A stretch of 64,000 bases of DNA from Cellulosimicrobium sp. Marseille-Q4280 (GTDB lineage: Bacteria > Actinomycetota > Actinomycetes > Actinomycetales > Cellulomonadaceae): assembly GCF_943181405.1 (NCBI RefSeq), contig NZ_CALPBY010000009.1:1-64000 (forward strand). Direction: 5' to 3'. Shown here one piece after another: positions 24,461 through 32,325 of this stretch (its first letter is position 1; each line of letters starts with the position of its first letter). A program made the translations under genes and the position numbers. The notes beneath the pieces are model-generated. The model did not search any database and was not told the DNA's origin. It saw nothing but the letters and a program-made list of their open reading frames with translations.

Positions 24461-26143
24461 CTAGACGAGCGTCGGGCGCGGCAGCACCCAGGACGTCGCG
24501 CCGGTGTCGAAGTCCAGCCAGTTGCCGCTCGCGGGCAGTCGCCACGAGGACAGGTCCTGGTTGAAGGACGTGGCGCCCTGGAACATCGACGGCAGCCCGG
24601 AGGTGATGTTGGAGACGTTCCAGCCGGAGATGTCCTGGTTGAACGCGGTGGCGTCGCGGAACATCGACGACATCTGGGTCGCGCTCGAGGTGTCCCACCC
24701 GCCGATGTCCTGGTTGAACGACGTCGCGCTCGCGAACATGGTGCCGAACAGCCGCACGCTGGACACGTCCCAGCCAGAGATGTCGCCGTTGAAGGAGGTG
24801 GCGCCGCTGAACGCTCCCGCGAGGTTCGTCGCCGAGCTCGGCTTCCAGGTGCTGACGTCACCGTTGAACGAGGTGGCGCCGTTGAACGCGTTGGCCATGA
24901 TCGTCACGTTCGACACGTCCCACCCGGACAGGTCCTGGTCGAACGCGGTGGCCCGCATGAACGTCTGCGACATGTTCGTCACGCTCGAGGTGTCCCACGT
25001 GCTCACGTCACCGTCGAACGCGCTCGCGCCGAAGAACGTGGTCTGCAGCGAGGTCACGTCCGAGGTGTCCCAGTGGTCCAGGTCGCCGTCGAAGGTCGCG
25101 TTGTTGTTGAACGCGAACGCCAGGGTCGTCGGGGCGACGTCCCAGCCGGACAGGTCGTTGTCGAAGGCGGCCTTGCTGCCCGCCATGACGTGCGACAGGT
25201 CCTTGGCGGTGGACGGGACCTCCGCGATGCGGGTCACTGCCGAGGAGCCGTTGAACGCACCGGACAGGTTCGTCGTGCCGGTCCCGTCGTCCCAGCGCTC
25301 GACCGAGGTCAGGCACCGCTGGTCGGACATGGGGTTCGCGCCGTTGCCGAGCTTGAGGAACTGGCCGTCGATCGTGACCTGGTGCTCACCGGCGCTGGCG
25401 TAGGTGTGCGACGCGCTGTCGACCAGAGGCTCGACGGTGCCGTCGCCCCAGTCGATGGTGGCGCCGTCGACGACGCCGCTGATGGGCAGGGCGACGTTGC
25501 CGTCCGAGCAGGCCGGCAGCGCGGTGCTGTAGGTGGCCTGCATGATCCGGCCGGAGTCGGTCGGGCCCGGGTCGACAGGGGCGCGCTCGTCGGTCTGCTC
25601 GGCGTCGAAGATCCACTCGAGGTTCGCTGTCGCGCCGCTGTAGGACAGGTCGGCGCCGTAGTCGAACCCCACGACCAGGCAGACCACGGTCTCGTCCCCG
25701 GCAGCGAGGTAGGCGTCACCGGCGCCGCGGAACGTCTCGCCCAGGTCGGTCCAGCCGCCGGTCGCCAGCAGGGAGCCCGAGGCGTCTGCGCCGGGCGCGC
25801 ACGACGCGTCGTCGGCGACCGGGAAGGTACGGGTCGTGAGCCGCTCAGCGAGCTTGCCGGCGTCGGCGACACGTACGGACGGCGTCCACGCCAGTGGCGT
25901 GGTGCCGGAGTTCGTCAGGTGCAGCGGGTTGGCGACGACGTCGCCCGGTGCCATGTCGCGCACCTGGAACAGCTGCGTGGCGGGGGCAGCGACCAGGTCC
26001 AGGGAGCCGGACGTGAAGGAGTTCGCGTCGACGACCTCACGGTCGGTGAACAGCGCGCTGGTGCCGGCTGCGCCCGCGGCGACGACCGCGGTGGCGGCCA
26101 GCAGCGCTGTGGCGCGCCTGCGCCGGGTGGGGGTGGAGCTCAT
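24461..26143 (-). CDS. SipW-type secreted protein with about 9 BspA-like repeats, 560 aa
   Basis: MSSTPTRRRR, hydrophobic core, GTSALFTDREVVDANSF and DMAPGD: a SipW-dependent export signal with a CalY/TasA-like domain to about residue 200. A PKD-like segment (IDWGDGTVEPL, ASAGEHQVTIDG) follows, then about nine 25-residue DUF285 repeats. Same architecture as the 17177 product, fewer repeats. The motif copy 26202-26210 stands 58 bases before the ATG with a small hairpin (GTCGGGTCCTCCCGAC) between. A 9-codon ORF (26140-26169) overlaps the ATG; its meaning is unclear. Confidence 0.85.
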   Translation of the reverse strand: MSSTPTRRRRATALLAATAVVAAGAAGTSALFTDREVVDANSFTSGSLDLVAAPATQLFQVRDMAPGDVVANPLHLTNSGTTPLAWTPSVRVADAGKLAERLTTRTFPVADDASCAPGADASGSLLATGGWTDLGETFRGAGDAYLAAGDETVVCLVVGFDYGADLSYSGATANLEWIFDAEQTDERAPVDPGPTDSGRIMQATYSTALPACSDGNVALPISGVVDGATIDWGDGTVEPLVDSASHTYASAGEHQVTIDGQFLKLGNGANPMSDQRCLTSVERWDDGTGTTNLSGAFNGSSAVTRIAEVPSTAKDLSHVMAGSKAAFDNDLSGWDVAPTTLAFAFNNNATFDGDLDHWDTSDVTSLQTTFFGASAFDGDVSTWDTSSVTNMSQTFMRATAFDQDLSGWDVSNVTIMANAFNGATSFNGDVSTWKPSSATNLAGAFSGATSFNGDISGWDVSSVRLFGTMFASATSFNQDIGGWDTSSATQMSSMFRDATAFNQDISGWNVSNITSGLPSMFQGATSFNQDLSSWRLPASGNWLDFDTGATSWVLPRPTLV

Positions 26144-26201
26144 GGTTCTCGCTTCCGGGTCGAGGGCATGCGAAAGCGTCGGGAGGACCCGACGTGGAGT
26201 A

Positions 26202-26210
26202 GATGTGCGG
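26202..26210 (-). promoter_or_regulatory. Start-associated sequence, leadered
   Basis: CCGCACATC 58 bases before the secreted-protein ATG; the codon 8 bases after it is GTC, not a start. Confidence 0.55.
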
Positions 26211-26239
26211 GACGGCTCATGTCGGGGACGAGACGCCCG

Positions 26240-27121
26240 TCACGACCGGCCGGAGGCGAGGTTCAGCAGCGTGATCTGGTCGCCGGGCGTCAGGGCCTGG
26301 AGCTCGATGCGCTCCATGTTCACCGCGACGTTCTCCCGGGCCCGGGCGCCCCAGGCGAGCAGCGCCTGCTGGTCCTCGAAGTCGAACTCCGGGCCCTCGT
26401 ACTCGCCGAGGTCGAAGGAGTTCGAGGCCTGCTCGTCCTCGGGGTAGATGGTCACCGGGTCGTACCCGGGGACCTCGACGTCCAGCTGCCACTCGGCGGC
26501 CGGGTCGTCGTTGAACCGGGAGAACGACACCGTCGGGGCGGGCAGGGTGGGCGGCCACGGCGGCATGGCGGCCTCGGCGGTCTCGCGCAGCTCGACGGCG
26601 GCGTTGAGGTGCAGGTCGGTGCCGGCACCCGGGCCGCGCTTCTTGGGCCGCAGGGCGCGGGGCGCCCCGCCGGGGGCTGCGGAAGCGAGAACGGCGGTGG
26701 TGGCCTCGTGGTCGAGCACCTGGGTCTGCACGGCGTGCAGCGCGGACGCGAGGTTGGTGTGCACGGCGTTAGCCCACGCGTAGACGCCGCGGGTCTGGTC
26801 CTCGTCCAGCCCGGACTCGCAGAAGTAGTGCTCGTTCCAGGTCGACCCGCCGGGGTAGACCTCGACCATGCCGGCGGGCATGTGGACGAACAGGACCAGC
26901 CGGTCGGAGTCGACGTCGCGCTGGAAGCCGAGGTCGGGCGGAGCCACGCCGTCCGGCAGCGGCGGCAGCTCGCGCATCGCGGCGGCCGGGACGGTCACGG
27001 TGCGGCGCACGGTCAGGGTCGGTGCGGCGATGTCGACCGCGGACTCGCCGCGGACGCCGGCGGCGAACTGGCCGCCGGTGGACACGCCGGCGGGGACCCG
27101 GCCCTGGTTCGGTGCGCTCAT
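26240..27121 (-). CDS. Tagged hypothetical protein, 293 aa
   Basis: RVPAGVSTGGQF at residues 8-19, then a non-standard tail (AAGVRGESAVDI). An internal pattern recurs in this protein (VEVYPGGSTWNEHYFC and later VTIYPEDEQASNSFDLGEYEG) and in the 29315 product (EVSFWDDGHTFDHGLYQGEE), suggesting a duplicated beta domain. Function unknown. Motif copy 27131-27139 is 9 rather than 8 bases before the ATG. Confidence 0.8.
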   Translation of the reverse strand: MSAPNQGRVPAGVSTGGQFAAGVRGESAVDIAAPTLTVRRTVTVPAAAMRELPPLPDGVAPPDLGFQRDVDSDRLVLFVHMPAGMVEVYPGGSTWNEHYFCESGLDEDQTRGVYAWANAVHTNLASALHAVQTQVLDHEATTAVLASAAPGGAPRALRPKKRGPGAGTDLHLNAAVELRETAEAAMPPWPPTLPAPTVSFSRFNDDPAAEWQLDVEVPGYDPVTIYPEDEQASNSFDLGEYEGPEFDFEDQQALLAWGARARENVAVNMERIELQALTPGDQITLLNLASGRS

Positions 27122-27190
27122 GCTCCAGTAGATGTGCGGGGACCGGGCGCTCGCGCCTCGCATCGGCGGCCGGCGGTGCCTTCGGGGCCG

Positions 27191-27817
27191 TCAGAGAGAG
27201 CTGGCCCACACCTCGAGCGGGCCGGACTCCTCGGGGGTCTGCAGCGGCGCGGCCGGTGCGGTCTGCGTGGCGTCGAACACCCACTGCAGGGTCGCGCTCG
27301 CCCCGGCGTACTCGGCGGGCGCGTCGCGGTCGAGCGTGACGAGCAGGCACACGGTGGCCAGCTGTCCGGGCGCGAGCGCCGTGGGGGCGCCCTGGCCAGT
27401 GAACGTCGCGGCGGGGTCGGCCCAGCCGGGCGTCGCGAGCAGGGAGGCGTCCGGTGCGGTCTGCGGTGTGCAGGCGGCCCGGTCCGTCACGGGGATCGTC
27501 TGGGTGCTCAGCACCGCGGCGAGGGCCCCGTCGTCGGCCACGTGCACGGACGGGGTCCAGGTCAGGTCGGCGGTGCCGGCGTTGGTGAGCTCGACGGGGT
27601 AGGCGACGGTGTCGCCGGGCGCCATGTCGTGCACGCGGAACGCCGTGTGGGCCGGGGAGGCGGTCAGGTCCAGACGGCCGGAGGAGAACGTCCCGGCCTG
27701 CACCTGCTCGACCTCGTGGAACCGCGCCGTGGTGCCGGGTGTGCCCAGGGCGATCAGCCCGGCCGTGACGGCGGCGAGCGCGAGCACGCGACGGCGCGCG
27801 GATGCTGCTTCGCTCAT
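27191..27817 (-). CDS. SipW-type secreted protein, single domain, 208 aa
   Basis: A basic start (SARRR), hydrophobic segment, EVEQVQAGTFSSGRLDL and DMAPGD identify a SipW-dependent CalY/TasA-like protein without added repeats. Two cysteines (RAACTPQ and TVCLLV) recur at the same places in the repeat-bearing relatives and may form a disulfide. The ATG has GAGAG upstream; motif copy 27888-27896 lies 70 bases further up. Confidence 0.8.
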   Translation of the reverse strand: MSEAASARRRVLALAAVTAGLIALGTPGTTARFHEVEQVQAGTFSSGRLDLTASPAHTAFRVHDMAPGDTVAYPVELTNAGTADLTWTPSVHVADDGALAAVLSTQTIPVTDRAACTPQTAPDASLLATPGWADPAATFTGQGAPTALAPGQLATVCLLVTLDRDAPAEYAGASATLQWVFDATQTAPAAPLQTPEESGPLEVWASSL

Positions 27818-27887
27818 GGGATTCGCTCTCGAGATGGTGGACGGCGGGCGGCGGGGGAGTGGCGCCGTGGGGCGGCGACACCTGGTA

Positions 27888-27896
27888 GATGTGCGG
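27888..27896 (-). promoter_or_regulatory. Start-associated sequence, leadered
   Basis: CCGCACATC 70 bases before the ATG at 27817. A GTG occurs 6 bases after it, but it opens a long frame antisense-like in composition, so it is not taken as a gene. Confidence 0.5.
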
Positions 27897-27972
27897 CGCC
27901 GGGGCGCAACGAGACGGGGCCGGCGCGACCCGAGCAGGTCACGACGGCCCCGAACGCCGGTGCGAGCGAGCC

Positions 27973-28899
27973 CTACAGCCGGGCGGAGGACTCCCCGCGC
28001 CCGCGGGTGGTGAACTGCCCGCCGGTGCGCACGCCCGCCGGGACGCGCCCGGCCCCGGCCCCGCCGCGCGAGCGCGCCCGGCCGCCGTAGGTGGCGCGCA
28101 TCTGGCGCTCGAAGGCCTTCTTGCCGGGGAAGTCCTCGGCGCGCACGAGCTTGCCGGTGGAGTCCCGGTACGGCTGGGTGCGCATGTACGCCTCGGGGTC
28201 GGCCGCGCCGACCGGGCCGAAGCCGGAGGTGATGTAGGACCCGCCCATGCCGACGTTCTCGCGCCCGGCGTCCTCGTTGAACTCGTCGTTGCCCATGAGG
28301 GTGCCGCCGGTGCCGCGGGTCCAGCGGACCTTGCCGATCTCGGCGAACAGCGTCTGGGCGAGCGGGTCGGAGTGCGCGCGCTCGACCTGGTGGTTGTTGT
28401 GGCCGGTGGCCCAGTGCACCGAGCTGGTCTCGCGGTCGAAGGTGATGGACCCCTCGCTGGCGACCGGCCAGCTGGTGGTGCGGTTGGTCGGGTAGTCCAT
28501 GTCGGCGACCTGCACGCGGCGCGGCTTGCCGGGCGCGTACGCGCGGGTCTGCGGGTCGTACCTGCCTGCGGCCACCTGGCGCAGCTTGTCGAGCGTGTCG
28601 CTCAGGATCTGCTGCTTGGCGGCGAGCCGGTTGCGCTCGGACGCGGGGGCACCCCAGCCGAGGCGCTCCTGGCGCCGGGTGAGGTCGGCGTAGGCGGCGC
28701 TGCTGTGCTCGTTGAGCGCGGCGTTGTACGCCTCGGGGTCGGTCTGCTGCTTGCGGGTCAGGCCCTTCCAGAACGCCTGCGCCTGCTCGAACGACGCCTC
28801 CTTGGCCTTGCGGTCGGCTGTCTCGACGGACTTGCGCAGGCGCGAGAACTCCGCGCTCGGCAGCTTGATGGTGCCAGTCTCCCAGCCGTACGCGGTCAT
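27973..28899 (-). CDS. Protein with the shared tag at its C-terminus, 308 aa
   Basis: The only protein here with the module at the end: a glycine/arginine linker (RARSRGGAGAG) leads into RVPAGVRTGGQF and then TTRGRGESSARL and the stop. The N-terminal 280 residues are charged, with a helical first half (VETADRKAKEASFEQAQAFW) and motifs such as HWATGHNNHQVERAH that look catalytic or metal-binding, but I cannot name a family. It has a strong ribosome-binding site (GGGGAGG). Motif copy 28937-28945 lies 37 bases before the ATG. Confidence 0.8.
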   Translation of the reverse strand: MTAYGWETGTIKLPSAEFSRLRKSVETADRKAKEASFEQAQAFWKGLTRKQQTDPEAYNAALNEHSSAAYADLTRRQERLGWGAPASERNRLAAKQQILSDTLDKLRQVAAGRYDPQTRAYAPGKPRRVQVADMDYPTNRTTSWPVASEGSITFDRETSSVHWATGHNNHQVERAHSDPLAQTLFAEIGKVRWTRGTGGTLMGNDEFNEDAGRENVGMGGSYITSGFGPVGAADPEAYMRTQPYRDSTGKLVRAEDFPGKKAFERQMRATYGGRARSRGGAGAGRVPAGVRTGGQFTTRGRGESSARL

Positions 28900-28936
28900 G
28901 CCGTGCTCGCCTCCCCAGGCTGTGGTGTGCCCGGTA

Positions 28937-28945
28937 GATGTGCGG
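28937..28945 (-). promoter_or_regulatory. Start-associated sequence, leadered
   Basis: CCGCACATC 37 bases before the ATG at 28899, with a GGGGAGG ribosome-binding site between: a further leadered case, and the one whose product has a C-terminal tag. Confidence 0.55.
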
Positions 28946-28969
28946 CGCCGGCCGGGCCGGCGGGTGCGT

Positions 28970-28978
28970 CCGCACATC
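28970..28978 (+). promoter_or_regulatory. Start-associated sequence on the plus strand
   Basis: The only rightward exact copy of CCGCACATC. It stands exactly 8 bases before the ATG at 28987, so the motif works with genes of either direction. It lies back to back with the leftward copy at 28937-28945. Confidence 0.65.
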
Positions 28979-28986
28979 GGTAGAGC

Positions 28987-29247
28987 ATGGAGATCACCGG
29001 CTTCTACGTCTCGGTCCGCTCAGGTCCTCGCCGCGGCCTGCTGCTGGGCCCGTTCCCTACGCTCGAGGACGCCGAGAGCGCTGTCGAGCTCGGCCGGCAG
29101 TGCGCGCAGGAGGTCGACCAGATGGCGACGTTCTACGAGTTCGGCACGGCCAAGGTCACCCGGGTCAGCACGCGGGCGCTGCGCCCGGGGCTGCTGAACC
29201 GCGTGGCGTCGCGTCGCGGGGTCGACCTGGCGCTGATCGCGTCCTGA
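28987..29247 (+). CDS. Small hypothetical protein, 86 aa
   Basis: A compact alpha/beta protein (ITGFYVSVRSGPRRGLLLG then FPTLEDAESAVELG), untagged. It is expressed rightwards from the single plus-strand copy of the start-associated sequence and ends in a bidirectional hairpin (29256-29294). Function unknown. Confidence 0.7.
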   Translation: MEITGFYVSVRSGPRRGLLLGPFPTLEDAESAVELGRQCAQEVDQMATFYEFGTAKVTRVSTRALRPGLLNRVASRRGVDLALIAS

Positions 29248-29255
29248 CCCCAGCG

Positions 29256-29294
29256 CGAAGGCCCGGACCCCGTGGTGGTGGGTCCGGGCCTTCG
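29256..29294. terminator. Bidirectional 15-bp hairpin terminator
   Basis: CGAAGGCCCGGACCC pairs with GGGTCCGGGCCTTCG across a 9-base loop between two converging genes. Confidence 0.75.
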
Positions 29295-29314
29295 TCGTGC
29301 TCGCGCCGGGCAGC

Positions 29315-30058
29315 TCAGACCTCGTTGGCCTCCATCTCGTAGGCGCGGTGGTCGCCGTCCTCGTCGCGCTCGACCTCGGCCTGCTCCACGGCGCGGTCGA
29401 ACACGTCGTGCGGGTCCAGGCCGCGCGAGCGGGCGTAGTGGATCAGGTCGGTCAGGGCGTCCTTGACCGCGGTCTGCGGCTCCTTCTCGACCTCGTCGGC
29501 CCAGGCGCGCAGGACGCCGGCGGCCCTCTGCGCGCCGACCTCGACGTTGTGGCCGGAGTCCTTGTAGGCGTTGCGCTCGGCGCTCGGGTCCCCGCCCAGG
29601 GCGACCGTGATGACCTCGTCCTCGATCTCGGGCTTGATCCGGTCCTCGACGATGAAGGCGGCGGCGTCGAGGTTCGTGCGCAGTGCCTTGCCGTAGGCGA
29701 TCAGGGCGTCGCGCTGGGACGTCGAGACCTCCTCGCCCTGGTACAGGCCGTGGTCGAACGTGTGGCCGTCGTCCCAGAAGCTCACCTCGTCGGTGTGCTC
29801 GGTGTAGACGGTCAGCGTGACCTGGTTCGTCTCGGGGTCGCGGGCGTAGGACAGCGTCGGCTCGCCGAGCGAGGCCGGGAACGGCGGCGGCGCGTCGAGC
29901 GGGGAGGGGACGGCGACCTTGGCGTGCACGTCGAGCCGGTGGTCGCGCTGGCGGCCGGTGCCGAGCGAGGCGCCGGACTCCCCGCGCGCAGAGGTGGAGA
30001 ACTGCCCGCCGGTGGTGACGCCGGCCGGGACGCGGGACGGGTTGGTGGAGGTGCTCAT
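29315..30058 (-). CDS. Tagged hypothetical protein, 247 aa
   Basis: RVPAGVTTGGQF at residues 9-20. Middle region with an EVSFWDDGHTFDHGLYQGEE segment like that of the 26240 product. The C-terminal segment ALTDLIHYARSRGLDPHDVFDRA resembles the helical C-termini of the 2556 and 36117 products. Very acidic. Motif copy 30067-30075 is 8 bases before the ATG. Confidence 0.8.
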   Translation of the reverse strand: MSTSTNPSRVPAGVTTGGQFSTSARGESGASLGTGRQRDHRLDVHAKVAVPSPLDAPPPFPASLGEPTLSYARDPETNQVTLTVYTEHTDEVSFWDDGHTFDHGLYQGEEVSTSQRDALIAYGKALRTNLDAAAFIVEDRIKPEIEDEVITVALGGDPSAERNAYKDSGHNVEVGAQRAAGVLRAWADEVEKEPQTAVKDALTDLIHYARSRGLDPHDVFDRAVEQAEVERDEDGDHRAYEMEANEV

Positions 30059-30088
30059 GGGCAGTAGATGTGCGGAGGGGCCGGCCGG

Positions 30089-31015
30089 TCAGGCGCCTGC
30101 GTGCAGGGTGGAGGTCCACAGGTCCTCGGCGTACGCGCCGGCCGCGCGCAGCGCGTCGACCACCTGCTCCTGCTCGACGTCGCTCAGCGAGCCGAACCCG
30201 CCGAGCAGCACGACGGCGTTCTCGTCCGAGTCGCCGGGCGCCCAGTCGCGGACCGCCGCCTCGACGCCGCCGAGCGCGAGCATCCGCATGCGCAGGTCGG
30301 TGCGCTCGTCGCGCGAGCGCGGCTGGGGCAGGGGCGCGTCGCGCAGCACGGCGACCGCGGTCCAGGCCTGGCGGCGGGCCGAGGCGGCGTCCAGGCGCTT
30401 GCGAGTTGCACCGGCGCCGTAGGCCATCTCGACGCGGACCTCGTCGGCGTCGTACAGGGCCTCGTCGGCGGCCGGCACGACGGTCGCGTCGAACTGCGCG
30501 AGGTCGTCGGTCAGGGTCGTGGACCGGGTGTGCTGGAACCCTCGGGTGGGGCGGTGGCGCTGGTCGGCCCAGGTCTCGCGCAGCCGCTGCGCCTCGGCGT
30601 CGATCTCGGCTCCGGTGAGCTCGCGCCCGAGCTGCTGGGTGCGGGCCTCGCCCCAGTCGTCCAGGAGCTTGCGGGCGCGCTGGTCGACGGGGGACGTCTG
30701 GCCGCGGCGCAGGCCGACGACGGCGTTGTGGGCCAGGGTGTTCACCCAGGTCTGGCTGGCGCCGTTGGTGGCGCGCAGCGCCTCGACGACGGTGTCCTGG
30801 GCGAGGTCCTCGACGTCGTGGTCGTTGATCTCGAACGGGTCGACGTCGGCTCGGGCCTTGGCGCCGGCCCAGTACCGCACGCCCTCGTTCGCCTGGCGCA
30901 TCAGGTTGCGGCCGCGGGCCTCGAGCACCAGGTTGGCCTCGGCGCGGGCGGAGGTGGCGAACTGGCCGCCGGTGCGCACGCCGGCGGGGACTCGGGCGGG
31001 GGCGAGGGTGCTCAT
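30089..31015 (-). CDS. Tagged sigma-factor-like protein, 308 aa
   Basis: After RVPAGVRTGGQF (residues 8-19) comes a segment with the hallmarks of sigma-70 region 2: DHDVEDLAQDTVVEALRA (about 66-82, the 2.2 core-binding helix) and TWVNTLAHNAVVGLRRG (about 89-105, like region 2.3-2.4). GRELTGAEIDAEAQRLRE resembles a region 3-type helix. A convincing region 4 helix-turn-helix is not obvious; DVEQEQVVDALRAAG near the end is a weak candidate. It could be an ECF-like sigma or a degenerate derivative. Motif copy 31024-31032 is 8 bases before the ATG, so it could regulate itself. Confidence 0.6.
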   Translation of the reverse strand: MSTLAPARVPAGVRTGGQFATSARAEANLVLEARGRNLMRQANEGVRYWAGAKARADVDPFEINDHDVEDLAQDTVVEALRATNGASQTWVNTLAHNAVVGLRRGQTSPVDQRARKLLDDWGEARTQQLGRELTGAEIDAEAQRLRETWADQRHRPTRGFQHTRSTTLTDDLAQFDATVVPAADEALYDADEVRVEMAYGAGATRKRLDAASARRQAWTAVAVLRDAPLPQPRSRDERTDLRMRMLALGGVEAAVRDWAPGDSDENAVVLLGGFGSLSDVEQEQVVDALRAAGAYAEDLWTSTLHAGA

Positions 31016-31032
31016 GGCCGGTAGATGTGCGG

Positions 31033-31061
31033 AGCCCCGCCAGCGCGTGGCTGGCGGGGCT
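31033..31061 (-). terminator. 12-bp hairpin before the sigma-like gene
   Basis: AGCCCCGCCAGC pairs with GCTGGCGGGGCT over a 5-base loop, just beyond the stop at 31069 and touching the next motif copy. Confidence 0.7.
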
Positions 31062-31068
31062 GCGTGGC

Positions 31069-31203
31069 TCACAGGCAGTGCGGGCAGTCGCCCTGCTTGC
31101 CGGTCTCGTCGGGGGCGTGGTCACCGTTGGCGTGCTCCCGAATGAGCTGGGAGAGCCGAGGTTCGGCGACGGTGACAGGCGCGGGCGGTGCGATGGTGTC
31201 CAT
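31069..31203 (-). CDS. Very small protein with CPHC end, 44 aa
   Basis: Inferred from signal rather than length: motif copy 31213-31221 lies 9 bases before an ATG opening a 44-codon frame, and a terminator follows the stop. The peptide has a proline/alanine start, a short helix (RLSQLIREHANGD) and ends GKQGDCPHCL, where CxxC may bind zinc. Untagged. Function unknown. Confidence 0.55.
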   Translation of the reverse strand: MDTIAPPAPVTVAEPRLSQLIREHANGDHAPDETGKQGDCPHCL

Positions 31204-31229
31204 GCCCGGGTAGATGTGCGGGGGCGGCC

Positions 31230-31478
31230 TCAGGCGGCCACGAGCTCACCGACCGGCTCGGCCGGGGCCTGCTCCGGGTCGCCGGTCGGGGCGGTCGGCG
31301 GGTAGAGGCCGATGCGGTGGCCGTACTCGTGGTCGATCCGAGCGATCGTGGCCAGGTCGGCGCTGCGGGCGCTGTGCGGCCAGCCGCACGGGGTGCAGCG
31401 CGAGGTGACGACGTCGCCGACCGTGGCGACCTTCCAGCCGGGCACGTACCGGCCGCCGGCGGCGGACGGGGCGGCCAT
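31230..31478 (-). CDS. Small hypothetical protein, 82 aa
   Basis: The ATG shares one base with the upstream stop (TGATG), so it is coupled to the 31478 gene. It contains SRCTPCGWPHS and HEYGHR; the H-E-x-x-H arrangement is coincidentally peptidase-like but the protein is too small. The proline-rich tail is probably disordered. Function unknown. Confidence 0.6.
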   Translation of the reverse strand: MAAPSAAGGRYVPGWKVATVGDVVTSRCTPCGWPHSARSADLATIARIDHEYGHRIGLYPPTAPTGDPEQAPAEPVGELVAA

Positions 31479-32308
31479 CAGCGCTCACCGTCCTGCGCGG
31501 ACCAGGACAGCAGGGGTGCGCTGGCGTCCTCGCCCAGCAGCTCCTCGTACTCGGTGAGCTCGTCCATCGCCTGGGTGCGCGCCAGGCTCACGCGGGTGGT
31601 GGTGCCGTCGGCGCGGGTCACGTCGGCGTTCCCGTCGTAGGTCATGCGCCAGCCGCCGTCCTCGCGCTCGGTGCTCGCGACCCAGGCGACCGCGTCGGGC
31701 ACGGCGGCGCGCACGGCCTCGTCGACCGCGGAGCGGGCGGCGGCGGACTCGTAGTCGGACACGATGACCCGGGCGGCGAGCACGGCGCGCACGTCGAGCT
31801 TCCAGGTGTCGCCGATCTCGTCCTGGCCGCCGGGCACCGCGTGCTTGGTCCAGGTGGCGCCGCCGTCGGGGTGGCGCATGTCGCTGGTGGCGGTGTAGGA
31901 GTCCTCGAACCCCCACTCGGGGTCGGACAGGTCGTTGCCGTCGGCGTCCAGGACCTTGGAGGCGTACATCTCGTTGTCGCCCTGGTCGGAGATGCCGAGC
32001 ACGACGTGGGTGGCGTCCGGGTGCTGGACGAGCGCGTCGCGGGCGAGCACGTGCATGGCGTACGTCTCGCAGTCGGCGACGGCCTCGGCATAGGCGATGG
32101 AGCTCGTGCCGGCCTCGCGCGCCTCGCGGTAGCGCTCCTGGGCCAGCTCGCGCCGGTACTGGACGTCGGGCAGGGACGCGGCGGCGCGCTCGGCGTCGGT
32201 GCGCTGGATCAGCACGGAAGCTTCGCCCCGCGCCTTGGTCGCGAACTGGCCGCCGGTGCTGACGCCGGAGGGCGTGCGGGGGTGAGCCGCGGAGTCGAAG
32301 GAGGTCAT
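31478..32308 (-). CDS. Tagged hypothetical protein, 276 aa
   Basis: The tag is a variant, RTPSGVSTGGQF, after MTSFDSAAHP; the tagged protein at 33601 begins almost the same way (MSTFDSSAHPRTSAGV), so these two form a subfamily of the module. The body is acidic with a long N-terminal helix. Motif copy 32317-32325 is 8 bases before the ATG. It faces the large gene-free region upstream. Confidence 0.8.
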   Translation of the reverse strand: MTSFDSAAHPRTPSGVSTGGQFATKARGEASVLIQRTDAERAAASLPDVQYRRELAQERYREAREAGTSSIAYAEAVADCETYAMHVLARDALVQHPDATHVVLGISDQGDNEMYASKVLDADGNDLSDPEWGFEDSYTATSDMRHPDGGATWTKHAVPGGQDEIGDTWKLDVRAVLAARVIVSDYESAAARSAVDEAVRAAVPDAVAWVASTEREDGGWRMTYDGNADVTRADGTTTRVSLARTQAMDELTEYEELLGEDASAPLLSWSAQDGER

Positions 32309-32325
32309 GCCCCGTAGATGTGCGG

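Noticed and set aside
31230-31478. HEYGH as a zinc peptidase motif in the 82-aa protein
   Set aside because: The spacing fits HExxH by chance, but the protein is too short for a peptidase fold and lacks a third ligand context.
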